Assembly: GCA_016934675.1 (NCBI GenBank)
Contig: JAFGSJ010000080.1
Coordinates: forward strand, 1-62,739
Direction of reading: 5' to 3'
Origin: a bacterium
GTDB lineage: Bacteria; CSSED10-310; JAFGSJ01
DNA length: 62,739 bases
Part shown: positions 51,053 to 59,844 of the stretch, piece after piece
How the letters are laid out: every line of letters begins with the position of its first letter
How positions within the stretch are numbered: position 1 is the stretch's first letter
Made by a program: the position numbers and the translations under genes
The notes under the pieces: model-generated
The model's database searches: none
What the model was told of the DNA's origin: nothing
What the model saw: the letters and a program-made list of their open reading frames with translations, nothing else

Positions 51053-53087
51053 TTATTTCATCGGCATGACCATACTCGCTTTTGCGATGAGGCTCCTGCC
51101 CACGTATCAAGCCGTGCATTCCTACGGAGAGTTCATAACCGACCCGGATGCTCTCTACCACCTGGTCCGTATCCAGCAGACACTCGAGCACTATCCGTTC
51201 GTTCCGGTCACGACCAAATATGAAGAGTATCCGCAGGGCTCCGACTATGAATCACCGCCGCTCTATCCGTTACTGCTGGCCACACCTCTTAAGATTATCT
51301 CCCTGTTCAAGCCTTTGTCCGATTTGTCGATGCGGAGAATACTTGCGTTTTGGGGGCCCGTCAGTGGCATTCTGGCCCTGTGGGCTTTCTACCTGTTTTC
51401 AGGGCATTTTCTCAGAGATACCTGGCCGCGCATGGTCGGCTTCGGCCTCTATGCTCTGCTACCGATCGCCATCAATTATACTTCGTATGGCAACATCGAT
51501 TATCACGGTTTTATCATCGCTACGACGCTTATACTCTATTACAGCCTGCTGCGGGGAAGCGTTCCCCTGGCTGTCATGGCATTTGTTTTGCTGATCGGGA
51601 CCTGGCAGGCCGGCCTGTATCAACCCTTCATCATGGGCATTTCTTTTTTTGTCTACGGCTTTTTCAGCAAAGATATGTCCCCTTTTAACACGCTGCGACG
51701 GATGTTTTTCGGATCGGCCCCGATCTTGACAATCATGGTCCTGTATACCAATCTGCTGGGTGTCTGGCTGCTCAGCCCCGGCTTCTTCGGCTGGGGGACC
51801 CTCTTGCTGGATTTGTGGCTCGGTTTCTCGTGCCTGGCCTTCGAGCGAAAACGACTGCTCTGGGCCGGTCTGGGACTGCTTTTTCTGCTGCCTGTCATTC
51901 CGGTCGTGATCCAGGGCTTTCTGGTCCTCTATTTCAATCCGGTCCCCTGGTTACAGTCGGTCCAGGAATCCACACCATTACTCTTCCTGTACCGTGAGTT
52001 CACACTCGAGCCTTTAATATATCTGCTCACTCCCTTGGCTATACTTGCCCCGTTTATCTGCGTCTATCTCGTGTTCCGCTGGCGTTCTGAAATAACACCC
52101 GAAAGGGTCTTTCTCATAGTCGCATATCTGTGTCACGGTTCGGCAGCCATGACCATGGCCCGGTATTCGAACCAGTGGGCACCCTTTGTTGTTGTGATCA
52201 TAGTGCTGGGCTGGTGGCTCCTGCCCAAAGGGAAAGCCCTGGCATTTTTCCTGCTCCTGGCCAATCTCTTCCCGCTCTATGGAGCGGTCACACCCAAACC
52301 AATCAGAGCCGACCGAAAAGTGCTTCATTCGAGCCTGGGCTTCTGGCAGGCAACACCTCGGACCCAGGGTTGGGCAGAACCCGCCCTCGAGCCCGAATAC
52401 GGCGTGCTGACCGATTGGGAATATGCGCCTATGGTCGAGTATTACGCTCGCCGACCGGTGATCATCGATGCCCGGGGACCTATGTCAACTGACTGGAAAT
52501 GGGTCGCAGAATTGTATCTGAGTGACGATGAGCTCCATGCTTATGCTCTGGCCCGAAATCACAAACAGCGTTACATCATGGTCCGCGATTTTTATGCTAC
52601 CCTGAACATTTTCCCCTTCTGGATCGATAAAACACTCGATTATTATTTCGATTATGATGGTGCTCAAGCCTTTCCTAAACCAACCATGATCAAGACCATC
52701 GGCTTCAGCCTGTGTGAACTCCTGAGCGCGCCCTATGAAGAACGAGGTGTCTATGTTCCGGCCCTGAACCATTTTCGACTGGTCTGGCTCTCGCAGGAGC
52801 AGACTTCTGAAGGAGGACATCGGTTTCCCTGGTGGTTTAAAATTTATGAGATTGTGCCGGGCTGCAGAATCCAGCTTCCGGAAGAAGGCATACTCGAAGC
52901 GGAATTAGTTCTCCCGAATGGACACAAAATCCCCTATCAGCTTAAAAGCAATCATGAAAAACAATTGATCGTGCCCTATCCCTCGATATCCTTGGAAAAT
53001 CAGCTTGTCCGTTGCGGCCAGAAAACATATCAAATTATCATAACCGAGCACATGGTTCGAAATGGAAACACGATTCAAGTGCAATAG
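51015..53087 (+). CDS. STT3/PglB-like oligosaccharyltransferase homologue
   Basis: A 690-residue polytopic protein of the STT3/PglB/AglB type. Residues 1-430 hold about thirteen helices. The first loop has DPDALYH (43-49), matching the DxD-type metal motif. The next loop has YGNIDYHGF (158-166), where STT3 has DxD or DHH. The fifth loop has SVQE (315-318), the catalytic TIxE/SVxE motif. Then MARYSNQW (381-388) supplies the conserved Arg. The soluble C-terminal part has VLTDWEYAPMVEYYARRPVI (464-483), aligning with WWDYG of STT3 as DWEYA. ATG 51015 has AAGGA eight bases upstream. Expected to transfer lipid-linked glycan to Asn (or another residue). The altered WWDYG makes acceptor specificity uncertain. 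Confidence 0.75.
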   Translation: MSRKYWLLILKISYFIGMTILAFAMRLLPTYQAVHSYGEFITDPDALYHLVRIQQTLEHYPFVPVTTKYEEYPQGSDYESPPLYPLLLATPLKIISLFKPLSDLSMRRILAFWGPVSGILALWAFYLFSGHFLRDTWPRMVGFGLYALLPIAINYTSYGNIDYHGFIIATTLILYYSLLRGSVPLAVMAFVLLIGTWQAGLYQPFIMGISFFVYGFFSKDMSPFNTLRRMFFGSAPILTIMVLYTNLLGVWLLSPGFFGWGTLLLDLWLGFSCLAFERKRLLWAGLGLLFLLPVIPVVIQGFLVLYFNPVPWLQSVQESTPLLFLYREFTLEPLIYLLTPLAILAPFICVYLVFRWRSEITPERVFLIVAYLCHGSAAMTMARYSNQWAPFVVVIIVLGWWLLPKGKALAFFLLLANLFPLYGAVTPKPIRADRKVLHSSLGFWQATPRTQGWAEPALEPEYGVLTDWEYAPMVEYYARRPVIIDARGPMSTDWKWVAELYLSDDELHAYALARNHKQRYIMVRDFYATLNIFPFWIDKTLDYYFDYDGAQAFPKPTMIKTIGFSLCELLSAPYEERGVYVPALNHFRLVWLSQEQTSEGGHRFPWWFKIYEIVPGCRIQLPEEGILEAELVLPNGHKIPYQLKSNHEKQLIVPYPSISLENQLVRCGQKTYQIIITEHMVRNGNTIQVQ

Positions 53088-53102
53088 GGAGGTTTTCCCG
53101 TT

Positions 53103-54308
53103 ATGAAAAGGGTATTGTTCACAACACCGTATGGTCCGGGCCCAAATTATTTCCAGACACTGTCACCCAACAGGTTCTTTCGGATCAATGTCCCGAGCCT
53201 GCCCTTCGGATTGCGTTTTTTGAAGGAAAATATTCCCGAGCTCGAGACCCTTGAATTCCCGAGTTGGCAGCACTTTGTGAGCAGTCTTGCCAATGTTGAT
53301 ACGCTTGGCATTTCGTTTTTTATGCGCGAAGAACCCCGTGTGGTTGAAATGATTCAAGCCGCCCGCAATGCAGGCGTGAAAAATATTATCGGCGGGGGAT
53401 TTGGAGTGCTGTGTCAGAGGGTCCAACCACTCTTTGATGAGTTGTTTTTCGGACATGCCGAAAATGCCATCGCCGAAAAATTCTTTCAGACGACACTCGA
53501 CAAGGTGAAACATCCGGTCCTGGTCAGCTCTGTCGGTCTACCGGGTATACCGCTTAAAAAATATGCCTTTCTGTTTCCGGTGCGCGGTTGTCGAGGCAAA
53601 TGCATTTTCTGCCAGACCCCTGCTTTCGTGCCGGAAGTGACGACCCTTCCCATCGAGAGTATTGACGATGTTCTGGCTGCCTATAAACGCAATAAAATCC
53701 ATACGGTCATGATCGTAAACGAAAACTTTAATCCCGACCATCCCTACTCCCGCGAAGTAATCGCCCTGCTCAAAAAATATGGTTTCGAGTGGGGCTGTAT
53801 GACCCGGCTCGATTTGCTGGCTGACCGGGTCGAGTATTTGAGAACAACGGGGTTCAGCTCTTGTATTGTCGGTCTCGAAAGTTTGAATCAGACGAGCCTG
53901 GATTTCATCAAAAAAAAGGAGAAAACGGGTTCATCACTGGCTACAATTTCTGAACTGAGACGAAACCGGGTCACGATCCATGTCACTTTCATGGTCGGCT
54001 ATCCTGACGATGACGCTGATGCGGTGAAGCAGGACTTGAATAATCTGATCGATCTCGATTTCCAAACCTGCCAGATTTTTATTCTGACCCCTTTCCCGCA
54101 CACACCACTCTGGGAACTTTTCTCCGAAAAATACGGTATATTCGAACAGGATTACTCGAAATTTGACGGCTTTCACCTGGTCTGGAACCATCCCAGGATT
54201 GACCCGGAAACTATGCGTGCTTTAGTCCGTCAGGGTTATCAGAACATATATTCCCGGAAACGTTTCCTGAAGCACCTCCTCCAACCTATTATTCGAAAAT
54301 TTGCCTGA
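53103..54308 (+). CDS. B12-binding-type radical SAM protein
   Basis: A 401-residue protein. The N-terminal 140 residues have the Rossmann-like pattern of B12-binding radical SAM enzymes (KRVLFTTPYGPGPNYF at the start, GVKNIIGGGFG later). The histidine normally ligating cobalt is not obvious. The radical SAM motif is C163, C167, C170 in RGCRGKCIFCQ, followed by IMIVNENFNPD and the TIM-barrel elements typical of the class. It is last in the envelope operon (15-bp gap after the STT3-like gene), with a hairpin terminator following. Members methylate unactivated carbons or rearrange lipids and sugars. Substrate unknown. Confidence 0.82.
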   Translation: MKRVLFTTPYGPGPNYFQTLSPNRFFRINVPSLPFGLRFLKENIPELETLEFPSWQHFVSSLANVDTLGISFFMREEPRVVEMIQAARNAGVKNIIGGGFGVLCQRVQPLFDELFFGHAENAIAEKFFQTTLDKVKHPVLVSSVGLPGIPLKKYAFLFPVRGCRGKCIFCQTPAFVPEVTTLPIESIDDVLAAYKRNKIHTVMIVNENFNPDHPYSREVIALLKKYGFEWGCMTRLDLLADRVEYLRTTGFSSCIVGLESLNQTSLDFIKKKEKTGSSLATISELRRNRVTIHVTFMVGYPDDDADAVKQDLNNLIDLDFQTCQIFILTPFPHTPLWELFSEKYGIFEQDYSKFDGFHLVWNHPRIDPETMRALVRQGYQNIYSRKRFLKHLLQPIIRKFA

Positions 54309-54310
54309 AC

Positions 54311-54345
54311 TGTTCCGTGTACCGCACGGAATACACAGCTTTTTT
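54311..54345 (+). terminator. Probable terminator of the envelope operon
   Basis: TTCCGTG (54313-54319) pairs with CACGGAA (54325-54331) around TACCG, followed eight bases later by a run of six T. It lies just after the last gene. The spacer before the T-run is longer than usual. The remaining 260 bp before the metalloprotease gene hold no supportable gene. Confidence 0.5.
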
Positions 54346-54604
54346 CTGCGACATCAGGCTTGTGATCAAGTTGAATTTCAGACGTGTATGATTTAGCTGT
54401 CATCGCATTTCTCAATGTTATTTCTGCCTTGATCTCGACTGCGGTGCTTTTTTCATCAATTAACCTGCGCAGCTCTATTCCTTTATTTTTATGATTAGCG
54501 AGAGTTAAATTTCTTGACTTTCTTGTCATTTTGTAGCATGTTCATATTCTAGCAGTTTGAAGTATGCTTTTTACACCATGTAAACACTTTAGCCCGGAGG
54601 TCAT

Positions 54605-57217
54605 ATGAAAAGAATCAGTATCGCAATCTGTGTTATTCTTACGGCTTCAATGGTGTCAGCTTTTCAACAGGTCAATTATCCGCCTGAATTGGAAGCACTG
54701 TTTACTATCGTCGATACTGCGGTGGGCAAACAGGTCTTGACCCCGGTCGATGAGATCGCTTCCTCCATCGACAATAGTCTCGCTTATGATCAATTTGTCC
54801 AGGACCATGGCCAATGGCGTTTTTACGTCGATACCCGTTCCGGATGGCTTGGCTTCATGGATGGTCAGGGCGTGCCCTTCATTCCAGGTGATGGTCTTGG
54901 CAATGACTTGACTATGTCGGACCTGGCTCCTTTCTCACCAGGACCGGTCACCGAAGTGACTTCGAGTATTCTCGAAGCAAAAGCCCGTTTCTTCATCGAA
55001 ACATGGCAAAACCTCTTCAAAATAGACACCGATGATTTGGTGCTCGATCAGGATGCAACATTCCAGGCAACGGAAAATCTGTGGTATGTCCGCTTTGTCT
55101 ACATGCCCCATGGGGTCCCGGTCGAGAATGCTTTTTTCGTACTCAGAATCAGTCATGGTAATGTCATCCAGTTCGGACAAGAAGGCATCTGTCCTGTAAA
55201 AATCAGCCCGACACCGAACCTGACCCAGGATGAAGCCTGGTCTACGGTAAAAAACTACCTGGCCGGCAGCCCCGAACTGGTTAAGGCAGAAGGCAGACTC
55301 AATTTTATCTGCCAGCCTGCCGAACACTGGGACCGCACGATGATCGGGACCGGTTATTCCCACATGCTGGTCTGGGATTTTAATTTTATGATTGAAGGAT
55401 ATCCGCAGCTGTTTCGGGCCTGGGTTGATGCTCATACCGGCAAAGTTGTCTTCTTCCGTGACGAGACCAAATACGGTCATATCGATGGCGGCATTTATCC
55501 TGTCCACAATCAGCAGACCGAGGAAGTGAAGCCCTTCCCCTATGCCAACTATGGCGCTGGACAGTACACGGACCTGGCCGGATACTTCGCCGGGACTTCC
55601 GGAACATCGACTCTGGCCGGGCAATATGTCACCATCAGTGATGAGTGTGGGGCAATCAGCCTGGCTTCCGATGCCGAAGGCAACATCAATTTCGGGACCT
55701 CGACGGGCATTGACTGCGACACACCGGGTTTCGGCGGTGCCGGTAATACCCATGCCTCTCGCTCATGTTTCTATCATGTCAATCTGATCAAGGAAAAAGC
55801 CCGGAACTATCAACCAGCCAATTCCTGGCTCCAGACCAGTCTGACCTCGAATGTCAATATCGATCAGACCTGTAACGCCTTCTGGGACGGCAGTACCATC
55901 AATTTCTATCGGTCCGGCGGTGGTTGTAACAATACCGGCGAGTTGGCCGGTGTATTTCTGCATGAATGGGCCCACGGACTCGACCAGAATGACGGGAATG
56001 GAAGCGCACCCGATGATGGCTCAGGCGAAACATACGGCGATTGGACCGCCACTCTACAACTCCACAATTCCTGCGTGGGTGAAACATTCCTGCTGGGTAC
56101 CCCCTGCGGTTATGGCAATCCCTGCTCAACCTGTGATGGTGTCCGTGAAATTGATTATGCACAGTATGTGACTCCCACTCCGGCTACAGTCACAAATTCT
56201 CAAACATCCGGCCTGTATGGTTGTCCCACAGGATACTCGAGCGGACCCTGTGGTCTCGAATGCCATTGTGAAAGCGTCCTGGCTACGCAAGCCCTCTGGG
56301 ACCTGGCCGTCCGCGACCTGCCCACTCAAGGACTCAATAGTCCAACCTGCTGGCAACTGTCCGATCGTTTGTGGTACGTCTCCCGCGGGACCGAAGGCTC
56401 AACCTATCAATGCAATATGGACCCAACGACCAATGGCTGTAACACCGGGAGTCTCTATAATCTTTACCGGGCCGTGGATGATGTCGATGGGAATTTGAGC
56501 AATGGCACACCTCATGCCGCTTCGATTTTCGCCGCTCTCAATCGCCACGAGATCGGCTGTGGCACCGCTGCCGCTGCCCAAAACCAAAATTCGAGCGAAT
56601 GTCCTTCGCTCGGATCACCGACTTTATACGGCGCAGCCAATAGCAATTTTACCGAATTGAGTTGGAGCAGTGTCACCGGAGCAACAGCATACGTGCTGTA
56701 TCGTAACGAACTTTCGTGTGACGCCGGTTTTACTGAAATTTACAACGGCACCAACTTGAGCTACACGGACAATTATGCGGTCAACGAAGTGACCTACTAC
56801 TATCGCGTCATGGCCACCAGCAACGCTGGCGACTGTTTCAGCCAGATGAGCAACTGCATCACCCTGACCCCTGATGAGGAACTTTATGTCGAATTGATTT
56901 CTTTCGATGCCTCTCGCGGTAAAAAGAGTGTTGTCCTCAATTGGGTGACCGCCGTCGAAATCGATGTGCTCGGCTTTGAACTGTACCGCCAGATCAAAAA
57001 TGATGATGGTTCGTTCGGTGTTATGTCCAAGGTAAACGATACGCTGATCCCCAGCAGAGGAACTGCTGCATCAGGAGCCAGCTATGAATTCAGCGATTAT
57101 CACAAATTCATGCCCGGTAAAACCTATCGCTTTACCTTACGCTCCATTGAATTGTCCACTATCAGTCTTGACTTGGCTACCACTGATATCTCCTTCAAGG
57201 GTACACCGAAACAATAA
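54605..57217 (+). CDS. Secreted zinc metalloprotease-like protein with C-terminal beta domains
   Basis: An 870-residue exported protein with a signal peptide (residues 1-20, cleavage near VSA-FQ). Residues 20-280 resemble an FTP/PepSY-type propeptide as in M4/M36 proteases (LWYVRFVYMPHGVPVENAFFVLRI, then FRAWVDAHTGKVVFF). The zinc motif is H453-E-W-A-H457 in FLHEWAHGLD, with Glu475 in SGETYGDW a likely third ligand. Many Cys residues in the following region suggest disulfides. The C-terminus has a fibronectin III-like domain (about 675-755) and a further beta domain (VLNWVTAVEIDVLGFELYR). CCCGGAGG before the ATG fits a strong ribosome binding site. A textbook terminator follows. Probably degrades extracellular protein. 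Confidence 0.78.
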   Translation: MKRISIAICVILTASMVSAFQQVNYPPELEALFTIVDTAVGKQVLTPVDEIASSIDNSLAYDQFVQDHGQWRFYVDTRSGWLGFMDGQGVPFIPGDGLGNDLTMSDLAPFSPGPVTEVTSSILEAKARFFIETWQNLFKIDTDDLVLDQDATFQATENLWYVRFVYMPHGVPVENAFFVLRISHGNVIQFGQEGICPVKISPTPNLTQDEAWSTVKNYLAGSPELVKAEGRLNFICQPAEHWDRTMIGTGYSHMLVWDFNFMIEGYPQLFRAWVDAHTGKVVFFRDETKYGHIDGGIYPVHNQQTEEVKPFPYANYGAGQYTDLAGYFAGTSGTSTLAGQYVTISDECGAISLASDAEGNINFGTSTGIDCDTPGFGGAGNTHASRSCFYHVNLIKEKARNYQPANSWLQTSLTSNVNIDQTCNAFWDGSTINFYRSGGGCNNTGELAGVFLHEWAHGLDQNDGNGSAPDDGSGETYGDWTATLQLHNSCVGETFLLGTPCGYGNPCSTCDGVREIDYAQYVTPTPATVTNSQTSGLYGCPTGYSSGPCGLECHCESVLATQALWDLAVRDLPTQGLNSPTCWQLSDRLWYVSRGTEGSTYQCNMDPTTNGCNTGSLYNLYRAVDDVDGNLSNGTPHAASIFAALNRHEIGCGTAAAAQNQNSSECPSLGSPTLYGAANSNFTELSWSSVTGATAYVLYRNELSCDAGFTEIYNGTNLSYTDNYAVNEVTYYYRVMATSNAGDCFSQMSNCITLTPDEELYVELISFDASRGKKSVVLNWVTAVEIDVLGFELYRQIKNDDGSFGVMSKVNDTLIPSRGTAASGASYEFSDYHKFMPGKTYRFTLRSIELSTISLDLATTDISFKGTPKQ

Positions 57218-57253
57218 TCTATGATTGAGCACTAAGCATTATCACTGATCTCC

Positions 57254-57285
57254 AAGCCCGCCTCTAAATAGGCGGGCTTTTTTTT
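57254..57285 (+). terminator. Rho-independent terminator after the metalloprotease gene
   Basis: AGCCCGCCT (57255-57263) pairs perfectly with AGGCGGGCT (57270-57278) around a 6-base loop, followed by eight T. It is 37 bp after the stop codon and is the clearest terminator in the window. Confidence 0.93.
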
Positions 57286-57302
57286 ATGGGGAAGGGGGAA
57301 AA

Positions 57303-57545
57303 TCAGGGACTTATTTTAGTGCCGCAGGGACATGCTCCTTCATCCTTGGGATCACCGACTTCAGCGGTGAGCACGATCTTGTCGTTGCTCAGTCGGAAGG
57401 GTAACATACGGTCCTCAACAGTCATTCCAGTTTTCGGAGTAACATCACTCTCGACCAGGTCCTATACCAATACCAAGTATAAGATGAGCAGAAGCACAAT
57501 CAGCCTCAGTGGCAGACCCCCACATCGACCAGGTAGTTGCCAAAT
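57303..57545 (-). pseudogene. Small membrane ORF interrupted by an in-frame TAG, next to pspA
   Basis: On the minus strand a hydrophobic helix (LPLRLIVLLLILYLVLV) is followed by TAG (57464-57462) and then, in the same frame, 52 codons of ordinary polar protein sequence (DLVESDVTPKTGM; MLPFRLSNDKIVLTAEVG; ending GACPCGTKISP) up to TGA at 57303. A helix plus short soluble tail looks like one small membrane protein broken by one nonsense codon. No start codon is visible at its 5' end, where the dispersed repeat (57545-57640) begins, so the front may have been lost to that insertion. Recoding of TAG is possible but unsupported. Product unknown; it follows pspA on the same strand. Confidence 0.35.
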
Positions 57546-57551
57546 GACACT

Positions 57552-57640
57552 GATAAAAATCCGGATTTCGCAGATAAAACCTGAGTCATCTGTGAAATCT
57601 GTGGTGATCTTTTGTCTTTTATCTGTAACTTTGAAATTCC
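57552..57640 (+). repeat. Dispersed repeat, copy B (28-bp exact match to 9782-9809), with extension
   Basis: The first 28 bases (57552-57579) are identical to the minus strand of 9782-9809. Beyond that come more units of the same style: CATCTGTGAAATCTGTGG and TTTTATCTG. The whole looks like a degenerate multi-unit element of the CGCAGAT/ATCTGTG kind. It sits between pspA and the broken small ORF. Confidence 0.75.
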
Positions 57641-57651
57641 GATACAGTAAA

Positions 57652-58338
57652 CTATGGCGTGTCTTGTGAACTTTCAGATTTCTCGGCGATCTGTTTCTTG
57701 AGCGCAGCCAATTCATCATCAACGCCTGAACCGGCTTCGAGTGCCTTGAACTGATCGTCGAGTGAGTCGGTATCCAATTCGAGGGCGGCCGATGTTTCCG
57801 ACTCGATAGCCAAGACCTTGTCCTCCATCCGGGCAAAGGTCGCAAAAGCCCCGGTGTCCGACATTTTGCTCATGGCCTTGTGAATCGTTTTCTGGGCTTC
57901 AGCCCTCTTGGCCCGGGCAACAAGCAGGTTTTTCTTGCGTTTTGCCTCGTCGATCTTGTTCTCGAGGCCACGTAAGTTGCCTTTTAATTGTTCGGATACC
58001 TTTTTCTGCTCCTGCCACTGTGTCTCGAACCCGTTTGCAAGCTCGGCATACGAGTTTTTCCGTTTCAAGGCTTCCTTGGCCAAATCATCACGATTCTGCT
58101 CGACTGCGATGATCGCTTTCTTTTCCCACTCGGACACCTGTTTCTTGTTCTGCTCTAACTGGACCAGCAGCTTCTTTTCATCGGCGATGGCCTTGGCTAC
58201 CTGGACCTTGGCATCGCGATAATTGGACTCCATGTCATGGACCATCTGGTCGAGCATCTTTTGTGGATCTTCAGCCCTATCAATCATGTCGTTCACATTT
58301 GATTTAAAAATATCGGCGATCCGTTTGAAAATTCCCAT
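57652..58338 (-). CDS. pspA: Phage-shock protein A / IM30 family membrane-stress protein
   Basis: A 228-residue, almost entirely helical protein: the amphipathic N-terminal helix GIFKRIADIFKSNVNDMIDRAEDP, which binds membranes, then a long coiled coil (30-190). This is the ESCRT-III-like PspA/Vipp1 fold, which polymerises to stabilise damaged inner membrane. ATG 58338 starts the canonical MGIFKR and has AAGGAG eight bases upstream; the open frame before it is not used. No pspF or pspBC gene is adjacent. The zinc-ribbon response regulator lies just upstream on the same strand, and an NfeD-like gene (often functionally linked to PspA-type systems) lies about 1 kb away. Confidence 0.92.
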   Translation of the reverse strand: MGIFKRIADIFKSNVNDMIDRAEDPQKMLDQMVHDMESNYRDAKVQVAKAIADEKKLLVQLEQNKKQVSEWEKKAIIAVEQNRDDLAKEALKRKNSYAELANGFETQWQEQKKVSEQLKGNLRGLENKIDEAKRKKNLLVARAKRAEAQKTIHKAMSKMSDTGAFATFARMEDKVLAIESETSAALELDTDSLDDQFKALEAGSGVDDELAALKKQIAEKSESSQDTP

Positions 58339-58393
58339 AGTCGAACTCCTTCTGTCTTTCGGGATGCCTCCTGTCATGAACAACGAGGTTCAA

Positions 58394-59137
58394 TCACTGT
58401 TGAGCGGCAGCCATCAACAGGTTCTCGATTCTGAACAGTAAGTGGTCGGGCGAAAACGGCTTTTCAAGATAACCATTGGCCCCCAATTCCTTGACAACCA
58501 AAACCTGTGAAGCCTTCTTATAAATCGCGGTCATCACCAGGACCGGAACATCCTTGTTTTCTTTTCTGATCTCCTTCAGGACCTCGAAGCCTGTCATCTT
58601 CGGCATCAAGAGGTCCAAAATGACCAAATCAGGCTTCTCAGACCTGACCTTTTCATACGCTTCCAACCCATCCAGAGCAATGGTCACATTATAGCCCGCA
58701 TTGGTCAGGATTTCCTCGATCATGATACAGATCGACATTTCATCATCCGCAACAAGTATGTTTTTCCGTCGACCGGGACCCAAGTCCCTAAGCGGCTGGT
58801 TCAGGATCGCTGAAGATGAAGTGGGCTCCGAATCGGGGACCGGACTGGCCTGCTCGATAACGGCTCCTGATGACGTCTGGTCCGGCTCGATCTGAAAAGA
58901 ATCATCCGGATGCAATCCCTGTTCCGAAACCTGATTATGGCCAAGTGCATCTTCAGGCGTATGAGAGACCGTTACGAAAGCCGTTACGCCCTCATCTTTC
59001 TGTTTGTCTTTGAGAGCATCCTTGTCGAACTTGATCATACGCTCACATTTACGGCAACGGAACGTGATGGTTCGCTCCCGAAATCGAGCCGGGTCTATTT
59101 TATATTGAGTACTGCAATTGGGACAGGCAATGATCAT
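58394..59137 (-). CDS. Zinc-ribbon (MJ0042-type) and receiver-domain fusion protein
   Basis: A 247-residue protein. The N-terminal MJ0042-type zinc ribbon has C5/C8 and C28/C31 (ACPNCSTQYKIDPARF, then FRCRKCERMIKF). A polar linker (about 45-120) with several Ser/Thr/Pro follows. The C-terminal receiver (125-245) has DDEMS, phospho-Asp in LVILDLLMPKM, and the LEKPFSP lysine. ATG 59137 starts right at the zinc ribbon; the ribosome binding site is weak. It sits 55 bp upstream of pspA on the same strand. Such fusions occur in deltaproteobacteria and related groups; a role in envelope-stress signalling is suggested only by position. Confidence 0.88.
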   Translation of the reverse strand: MIIACPNCSTQYKIDPARFRERTITFRCRKCERMIKFDKDALKDKQKDEGVTAFVTVSHTPEDALGHNQVSEQGLHPDDSFQIEPDQTSSGAVIEQASPVPDSEPTSSSAILNQPLRDLGPGRRKNILVADDEMSICIMIEEILTNAGYNVTIALDGLEAYEKVRSEKPDLVILDLLMPKMTGFEVLKEIRKENKDVPVLVMTAIYKKASQVLVVKELGANGYLEKPFSPDHLLFRIENLLMAAAQQ

Positions 59138-59335
59138 GATCGACGCTCTTTCTCGCCAAAAGTATACACCACTTCCACCACTTCTTCTTATTATTACAAA
59201 TTCCCGCATTTTTGTCAAGAACTGTTTAGTCCACAGCAGAAATATATTGACCAATTGAATTAACTAGAATACAATAATAACTGTGCTGTTCACCACGTTA
59301 TAATCCTGAAAACATGAAAATATGGACTGGTTATC

Positions 59336-59818
59336 ATGATCACAAATATGTTTTATATCTGGCTGCTCTTGGCCGCCTTATTGCTGATTATCCAGATATT
59401 CTTTTTTCTCAAGCTCATGATTTTACCGTTCGCACTCGGGTATCTGGCCATGGCCATCGTGTCCATTTTTCGCGATAACATCGTCCTCGAGCTTTTCGCT
59501 TTCTGTGTCATCACTTTTCTCTCGTTTTTCTTTGTTCGCCCCCTAATCATCAAACGATTTTTCCGCAGCAAGAGAATACATTTGGGCAGTCTGGACGGCT
59601 TGATCGGTTCGCCCGGCTATGTTATCCAGGCGATTACTCCGGACACCAACCAGGGCAAAGTATCAATCGATAGGGAAGAATGGATGGCCTCATCAACCGA
59701 TGGGCAAGCCATTGACCTGGACCAGATGGTAATAATTGACAAGGTCGAGGGCATGAAAGTCTATGTCAGCCCGATCGACCTCGGCAAAATCGATGCTGAA
59801 TTCACCAAGAAGGAATAA
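59336..59818 (+). CDS. NfeD-like membrane protein
   Basis: A 160-residue protein: three or four N-terminal helices (1-75, ILPFALGYLAMAIVSIF), then the OB-fold NfeD C-terminal domain (about 85-155) with LIGSPGYVIQAITPDTNQGKVSIDREEWMASS and QMVIIDKVEGMKVYVSP. Short NfeD (NfeD1b type) proteins work with SPFH/flotillin-type proteins in membrane organisation. The nearest SPFH genes in this window are 17 kb away; PspA is the nearest functional relative. It is divergent from the zinc-ribbon regulator and convergent with purF. Confidence 0.85.
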   Translation: MITNMFYIWLLLAALLLIIQIFFFLKLMILPFALGYLAMAIVSIFRDNIVLELFAFCVITFLSFFFVRPLIIKRFFRSKRIHLGSLDGLIGSPGYVIQAITPDTNQGKVSIDREEWMASSTDGQAIDLDQMVIIDKVEGMKVYVSPIDLGKIDAEFTKKE

Positions 59819-59844
59819 GAGCCAGATAGTGCGTCAGTCCCCGT

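Noticed and set aside
54239..54529. 96-codon minus-strand frame after the B12 radical SAM gene
   Set aside because: Its first 55 residues look mildly protein-like, but there is no family match, no ribosome binding site, and it overlaps the operon terminator and the end of the gene.
57286..57669. 127-codon plus-strand frame between metalloprotease and pspA
   Set aside because: Begins in the terminator T-run and crosses the dispersed repeat; opposite to the better-supported minus-strand remnant.
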